From DUEN01 sp024277095 (GTDB lineage: Bacteria; Chloroflexota; Anaerolineae; DUEN01), in contig JAJRVX010000119.1 in assembly GCA_024277095.1 (NCBI GenBank), forward strand, positions 1-5,888: a stretch of DNA of 5,888 nt, written 5' to 3'. Each line of letters opens with the position of its first letter. The stretch's first letter is position 1. A model generated the notes under the pieces. That model had not been told where the DNA came from. It was given only the letters and a program-made list of their open reading frames with translations, and searched no databases. The position numbers and the translations under genes are program-made. Shown here piece after piece: positions 5,870-5,888 of this stretch.

Positions 5870-5888
5870 ATGCGGTTGGAAGGTCAAC

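Overview
All genes in this 5.9 kb window are on the minus strand; the long plus-strand reading frames are antisense shadows. The DNA is GC-rich. One secreted protein combines an Ig-like module, a Pro/Thr-rich stalk and a C-terminal membrane helix, and another carries a PEP-CTERM tail. Together with a single-gene Rho factor this suggests a member of the Chloroflexota (Anaerolineae-like). That assignment is an inference from protein style, not from a marker gene.

Layout in the direction of transcription (high to low coordinates): (1) 5888-5488, a strong sigma-70-type promoter and a roughly 350-nt untranslated leader for rho. (2) 5487-4225, rho, complete and of standard length. (3) 4162-4134, a second near-consensus promoter (TTGACA, 17 bp, TATACT). 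(4) About 4118-3982, a cobalamin riboswitch, followed by accessory hairpins and a clear intrinsic terminator at 3879-3845. (5) About 185 nt of palindrome-rich leader. (6) A tight four-gene operon: a secreted alpha/alpha-barrel repeat protein (3659-2601), a secreted DUF4430/transcobalamin-C-like protein with a PEP-CTERM tail (2597-2016), a second DUF4430-like protein with an Ig-like domain, stalk and membrane anchor (1996-719), and the start of an ECF transporter T component (692 to beyond base 1). Gaps between the operon genes are 3, 19 and 26 nt, each gene with its own Shine-Dalgarno sequence.

The central observation is that the operon behind the B12 riboswitch encodes, as separate secreted proteins, counterparts of the two domains of animal transcobalamin/intrinsic factor: an alpha6/alpha6 barrel and the small beta domain to which DUF4430 is related. 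They sit directly upstream of an ECF energy-coupling membrane component. I infer a cell-surface cobalamin (or cobinamide) capture system in which a barrel and one or two surface-anchored DUF4430 proteins bind the corrinoid and pass it to an ECF importer. Its ATPases and substrate-binding S component are not in the window. The riboswitch would shut the operon off by transcription termination when B12 is plentiful. The riboswitch, Rho and EcfT calls are firm; the transcobalamin-like role rests on domain architecture and context and has not been tested.
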